From positions 682,001 through 746,000 of the forward strand of contig JAQFVV010012670.1 in the NCBI GenBank assembly GCA_028023455.1: DNA of 64,000 nucleotides, in the 5' to 3' direction. The notes below the pieces were generated by a model. The model did not search any database. It worked only from the letters and a program-made list of their open reading frames with translations, and was not told the DNA's origin. Made by a program: the position numbers and the translations under genes. This document shows, piece by piece, positions 59,800-64,000 of the stretch (its first letter is position 1; the number at the start of each line of letters is the position of its first letter). Origin of the DNA: Epiperipatus broadwayi (lineage: Eukaryota; Onychophora; Udeonychophora; Euonychophora; Peripatidae).

Positions 59800-60110
59800 C
59801 ATATCACAATGTACACATTTAAGTTCTGGACATTCATGTATATGTTTTTGCTGTTCACAGTGAAAACATTGAATTAGGTCCATGAATTATTAAGAGATGT
59901 GTCATTTCCTGATTTGTAATAAGCATGGAAATATTATTTGGATTTATATTCTTGTTTAGTTGGACTAATCTGATAACTACCAATTGCTATGATGGATGGC
60001 ATATTTTTTAGATATGCAGGTTGAAATGCAACTACAATTCCAAAAGGCTCCATTAATTTGTTAAAACCATTAATGTTTTAATTTAAATAAGTATTTTTTA
60101 TTAAGCCAGT
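59800..60110 (-). pseudogene. LINE ORF1 (gag-like) fragment with zinc knuckles
   Basis: The minus strand reads INGFNKLMEPFGIVVAFQP, then NINPNNISMLITNQEMTH with LLIIHG, and in another frame QCFHCEQQKHIHECPELKC and VHCD. These align with LQNILNPYGTV, NVSPTDIPTVVNARG, LTIRG and QCFHCLQTPHF...C of the ORF1 at 8446-9885, in the same order. A protein-like frame farther upstream (60950-60770, MNETIAGNYVYLKEMKLVKI) may be its N-terminal part. It contains frameshifts and stops and is inactive. Confidence 0.7.
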
Positions 60111-62961
60111 AATAAAGTTTTCTCTATTTTGATTTAATTTCTACCCACTTAGTATTTTAAATTATTTTCCTTGAATCTTTTTTGTCCTTATTATAGAATT
60201 CAATATGTTTTTGGATGATTTGTAATTAGCAATATCAAATCTCACATGTTATTTGTGCTTATTGCTTAATATAACACATCTTTTACAAGTCTATAAAGTA
60301 TAGTTTATATCCATGATCACGAATATAATAAATCAGATGATAAAAAAGCATCTAATTGACATAAAAAATCTCTTTGTATGATCAAATTAAATCTATATGT
60401 TTTATTTAGGCCTCCTCTGTTCATCTAATTTTATGAGATTGTTCATTATAAATTGATGAAATCTTGAGATTGGCATCAGATTTTTTAAGACATTATTCTT
60501 TAAAAAAATTTCTTTTTTCAACTGTGAGGATTCTGTTGATGTTTCAATATCTTTAGCATATGTATATATCTTTAAATGTAGCATTCAAAGATGCCGCCAT
60601 ATTTAGTTTAAACATGTATAAGAATAAATTCCTTATCAGAGAAGCTTTTTGATATACATAAAATTATATCTGCTGAATGTTCGATTGTTTAAGAACAAAA
60701 TGATTTATTTTTAATTTGATTTAAAGGCTAGATGATATATTAAATAATAATAATTATCTCATCTCAAGTTGTGTACTCCAGATAGTTGATCTACCATCAA
60801 AATCATCATTATTGTTGTCTTTCCTTAATTTTTTCTCTTGAATTTGGAATGACCATATTCCTTTGCAAGTGGCTGATGATGATTATAATGATAGTGACTC
60901 ATTACTATTGTCTTTAATTTTGACTAATTTCATTTCTTTCAAATATACATAATTACCAGCAATTGTTTCATTCATTTTTGATAGTAACCAGATGAATTTT
61001 AATTAATGGTTTTAAAATAAACAATTGAAAGAACTGATTCTACTATGTTTCCTTAATACTGGTATTATGCAAAAAAAGAGGATGTGATTATAATTTATCA
61101 AGAAATGATTGATAGCATAATTAATGCGAAGAATAAAAACAAACTGCCAGGAGTTCATAGGAAATACCAAAAGCCCGATGAAGCAGAATCACAACCCATG
61201 AATAATGAGCCTCAGAATATATCATTCTACCACTATACAAAACCATGCAGAGTTACAAAATATATACCTATTTAATTCTGAAAATACCAATATGAAACTT
61301 CACACTTGGAACTGTACTTGTGCTTCTTCTACTTCATAAATATTTGCATGCATCTTGGTTTGCTCAATCTGCCTATTGTATATCTATCTATACATCTATT
61401 AGAATATTTGCTCTTTATACCTATCTATATATCTACCAATATCTATTATATTTGAACAAATAAAATAATAGTTTATTTACAAAGTATTATAATTGTTGAA
61501 TAGATATAATATTCTAAATATGTTTACATTACAGAATATATCATAAGAATTTACAACATTTTGTTTTTGTAATTGATTGTTGCTTTAATAAGCCATGTCT
61601 CCCTTATCTTCGAACTTTTAGTTCATGAGTTAATATATCCAAATACTGAAAAAATGATAATTATGAACTAATGATTTAGCTCAAATATTTAAATTTACTT
61701 TTATTTAAAACTTTGGAAAATAGAAACAAGTACTTCTGTATATAAAACTAGATTTTTGATTTTGTATCCTCTTCTACAACTATATATATATGGATAGAAA
61801 TATGATCAAATAATAAAATTACATTTTTGAGTGTTGTTACTATGAACAAAAAAATGCTTTATATTCTCTGCTTCAAATGAATAGTAATGAATATAAAACT
61901 AAAAGTGGACTGTTGCCATTTGCTAGAATGATTTTGTTTTGCATTTTTATAACTTATTTTATTAACCAACGAAAAAATATATTTTGACTAGGATTTCACA
62001 ATAACTAGTGTACGAGTTACTGTTTATCTCTTTTACTTGAATGTTTCATGTGCTTTAATTATTTTTTTAAATCCATAATCATTCATAAAAAGAATCTAGA
62101 TGAATAGTGGCTAGCATATTCATTTGGTATCCCCAATCATAGATTGGACATTTTTTCCAAATCATAAATAAGTTTAAAATTTTCTTTTAAAAAGCCAGTT
62201 CATAGTCAACCCTGCTAACTAGCTAGTGGTAAATGGATATTTAGCTATTATTAGTTACAAAATTAAGATCTGGTTTAATCTGGGTTGCTCAAATGTGATT
62301 CAATGTGCAGAAAATAAAAAAAAATCTAATATGATATAGCCATTACCAATTTGCATTCCATAAAAACATTGAACCGATAAACCATACTTTACAATGTTCT
62401 ACCAATCCTTTACCAATAATCTTTTATATCAGAGGCAATGTATTTTCAACCACTTGTTTAAAAATTTCATAATAATTTTAAATCTAGACTGACTTGGAAT
62501 GGAATTAATCCACACTATTGTTATAGTTAAGAGATAGAAAAGTTCCTAGAAACCATTTGACCAAAAAAGCATTTTATAATTTTCCTATTAAAATATTGAA
62601 AATGCATTTTAATTAACATATTCTTTAATCCCATTGCCTAGCAATATTAATCATAACTTCAATGCATCTATTATGTTATCATTAATTTTTAAATAAGAAA
62701 TTGGTAAATATACTAAACTATATATTAAATATTTTCATTGTTCATGAATTAGTCATTAACTCTACAAACTGACATTTCTTTTTAACTGATATTTTCTTGT
62801 TTATGGCACTGCATTAATTTATTTAACAATACCAAGTAAATATAGTTGAATAACAAAGATTTAAAAAAAAAAAATCAAAAAATACTAATGATTTTCTCAA
62901 AAAAAAAAAAAAAGTAAAAAAATGCATATGAATTTGTAGATGAAGAAATTGTTTTAAGCCA
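60111..62961. other. AT-rich DNA, nothing firm
   Basis: A 63-codon plus frame (61084-61275) contains NKLPGVHRKYQKPDEAESQ and is mildly protein-like, with no recognised family. Poly(A) runs lie near 62862 and 62900. No other feature. Confidence 0.45.
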
Positions 62962-63345
62962 ATAAACATCACATGATCACCATTTCTTATGCTTGCTTAT
63001 AATTATTGTTAAAACAGGCAAAACTCACTATATTGCCACACACAGCAATCGAGAGTAATCAATGGATGCCAGAAGGCTTATGCATAAAATCCCCATCTAG
63101 TGCCTACTCATCCAATATCCCCAGACTAGTTTCTGGCTTGTGGCATTCGTCAGTGAGGAGCCTTGGATCTGAGAGCTCTGCACCTAGATCTTAGGCTCCT
63201 CACTGACGAAGGCCACAAGCCAGAAACAAATCTGGGAATATTGGATGAGTAGGTACTAGATGGGGATTTTATGCACAAGCCTTCTGGCAGCCATTGATTA
63301 CTCTAGCTTGCTGTGTGTGGCAATACGTATAGTGAGTTTTGCCTG
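62962..63345. mobile_element. Fold-back element FB1, copy 4
   Basis: The linker AAACATCACATGATCACCAT is followed by CAGGCAAAACTCACTATATT. The left arm runs through GCCAGAAGGCTTATGCATAA to CTTCGTCAGTGAGGAGCC-like sequence, and the inverted right arm starts at about 63193 (GGCTCCTCACTGACGAAGG) and ends GTGAGTTTTGCCTG near 63345. The arms match almost perfectly, with compensating changes near the ends (CACTATATTGCCACACAC against GTGTGTGGCAATACGTATAG). This looks like the youngest FB1 copy. Confidence 0.85.
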
Positions 63346-63825
63346 TTTTAAAAAGAAATTGTAATTAAAGTATAAATAGTAAATTTCAACTTTACAGGAT
63401 TAATTTGATTCAATATTAACCCCTCCCAATAAAAGCCTCTGATAACATTCTATCATAGTGCTGTCAATATTGCAGATCAGGAACTTCCAGCCTGTGGGCC
63501 AACTCTGGCTCTCTAAAGCTCACAATCTCTCCCTTGAACATTTTCAAAAACTTATATAAAATGACCTTATAAAACTTCTGTTTAATTAGGAGCATATTTT
63601 AAATACTGAATTCAGAATAAAATAAAATATTTATTTTCTCAACATCTTTTTCTCTCTCCAATCTTTATAATAGTGCTAGTTCATTCTATTAGAGGTGGAA
63701 TATTCCAACAATTATGTATATCGTGTGATTTATGTGATAACAGATTTAATTTATGACACTGAGTGCATTTTTTTATGATTTTTGTACAGATGTATAATAA
63801 CAAAATAAAACTTGAATTTTGCTTT
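63346..63825. other. AT-rich DNA, one unidentified GC-richer patch
   Basis: 63478-63530 (AACTTCCAGCCTGTGGGCC and on) is less AT-rich and may be a transposon fragment, but no inverted repeat or second copy was found. Confidence 0.4.
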
Positions 63826-63896
63826 TTTGTTGCTGTTGCTGCTGCTGCTGCTGTTGTTGTTGTTGTTGTTATTATTATTATTATTATTATTATTTT
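63826..63896. repeat. Compound trinucleotide microsatellite
   Basis: Consecutive blocks (TTG)n, (CTG)n, (TTG)n and (TTA)n, each a one-base change from the next. The open frame across it (Ala/Val/Ile runs) is an artefact of the repeat. Confidence 0.95.
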
Positions 63897-64000
63897 ATAT
63901 TTAATTTTTTTTATTATAATGGCTATACAGAGTAAGATAAGAAAATTAATAGAAAATCACGCATTTCAAAAGAAATGAACTAACAGTATGTTCTTTAATA

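Noticed and set aside
63190-63230. Canonical hammerhead ribozyme in FB1
   Set aside because: The core strings are present, but an A-A mismatch closes the stem and no third helix with a proper cleavage triplet was found; kept only as a hammerhead-like hairpin.
63763-63978. Protein with Ala/Val/Ile homopolymer runs
   Set aside because: The runs are translation of a compound trinucleotide microsatellite.

Overview
The window is AT-rich, intron-poor, repeat-rich eukaryotic DNA; by eye about three quarters of the bases are A or T. Everything firmly recognisable is transposon-derived: RTE and Jockey/I-like LINEs, hAT and Tigger/pogo DNA transposons, and tRNA-derived SINEs. That mix, with no bacterial-style gene packing, ribosomal RNA or long open reading frame, points to a metazoan, most likely an invertebrate. 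I cannot name the species. The window reads as an intergenic or intronic stretch. No complete host gene is visible; a few short coding-like islands may be exons or decayed genes.

Layout. 1-5190: plain AT-rich DNA with one SINE, an inverted repeat, a small fold-back and the endonuclease part of an RTE LINE. 5205-9885 (minus): the best-preserved element, a two-ORF LINE with zinc-knuckle ORF1 and endonuclease/RT ORF2, broken by frameshifts. 9886-13545: two copies of a fold-back family (FB1) and a decayed copy of a second one (FB2). 13790-17400: a LINE 3' fragment, an orphan coding-like island and a ZBED/FAM200-type hAT transposase fragment. 17395-20640: a decayed RTE LINE interrupted by a compound FB1 insertion. 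21484-26574: RTE 3' end, FB2 unit, SINE, BED-finger fragment. 26575-41944: mostly featureless, with a 951-bp Tigger-like element, a candidate terminal exon, an RTE tail, a tandem duplication and a Tigger 3' end. 41945-48856: a 1-kb palindrome (FB3), two SINEs, an ORF1 fragment, a second large RTE copy and an FB2 palindrome. 48857-64000: mostly featureless, with an FB3 unit, a hAT MITE with perfect 8-bp target duplication, a tandem duplication carrying two independent insertions, a SINE, an ORF1 fragment, an FB1 copy and a compound trinucleotide repeat.

How the parts relate. Autonomous LINEs and DNA transposons are present only as inactive fragments; SINEs, MITEs and fold-backs are their likely passengers. 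Three fold-back families with unrelated sequence all occur as inverted dimers. FB1, FB2 and one further site share a hairpin of the form CUGANGA-A-stem-GAAA with different, self-complementary stem sequences. I regard this as the most interesting signal in the window.
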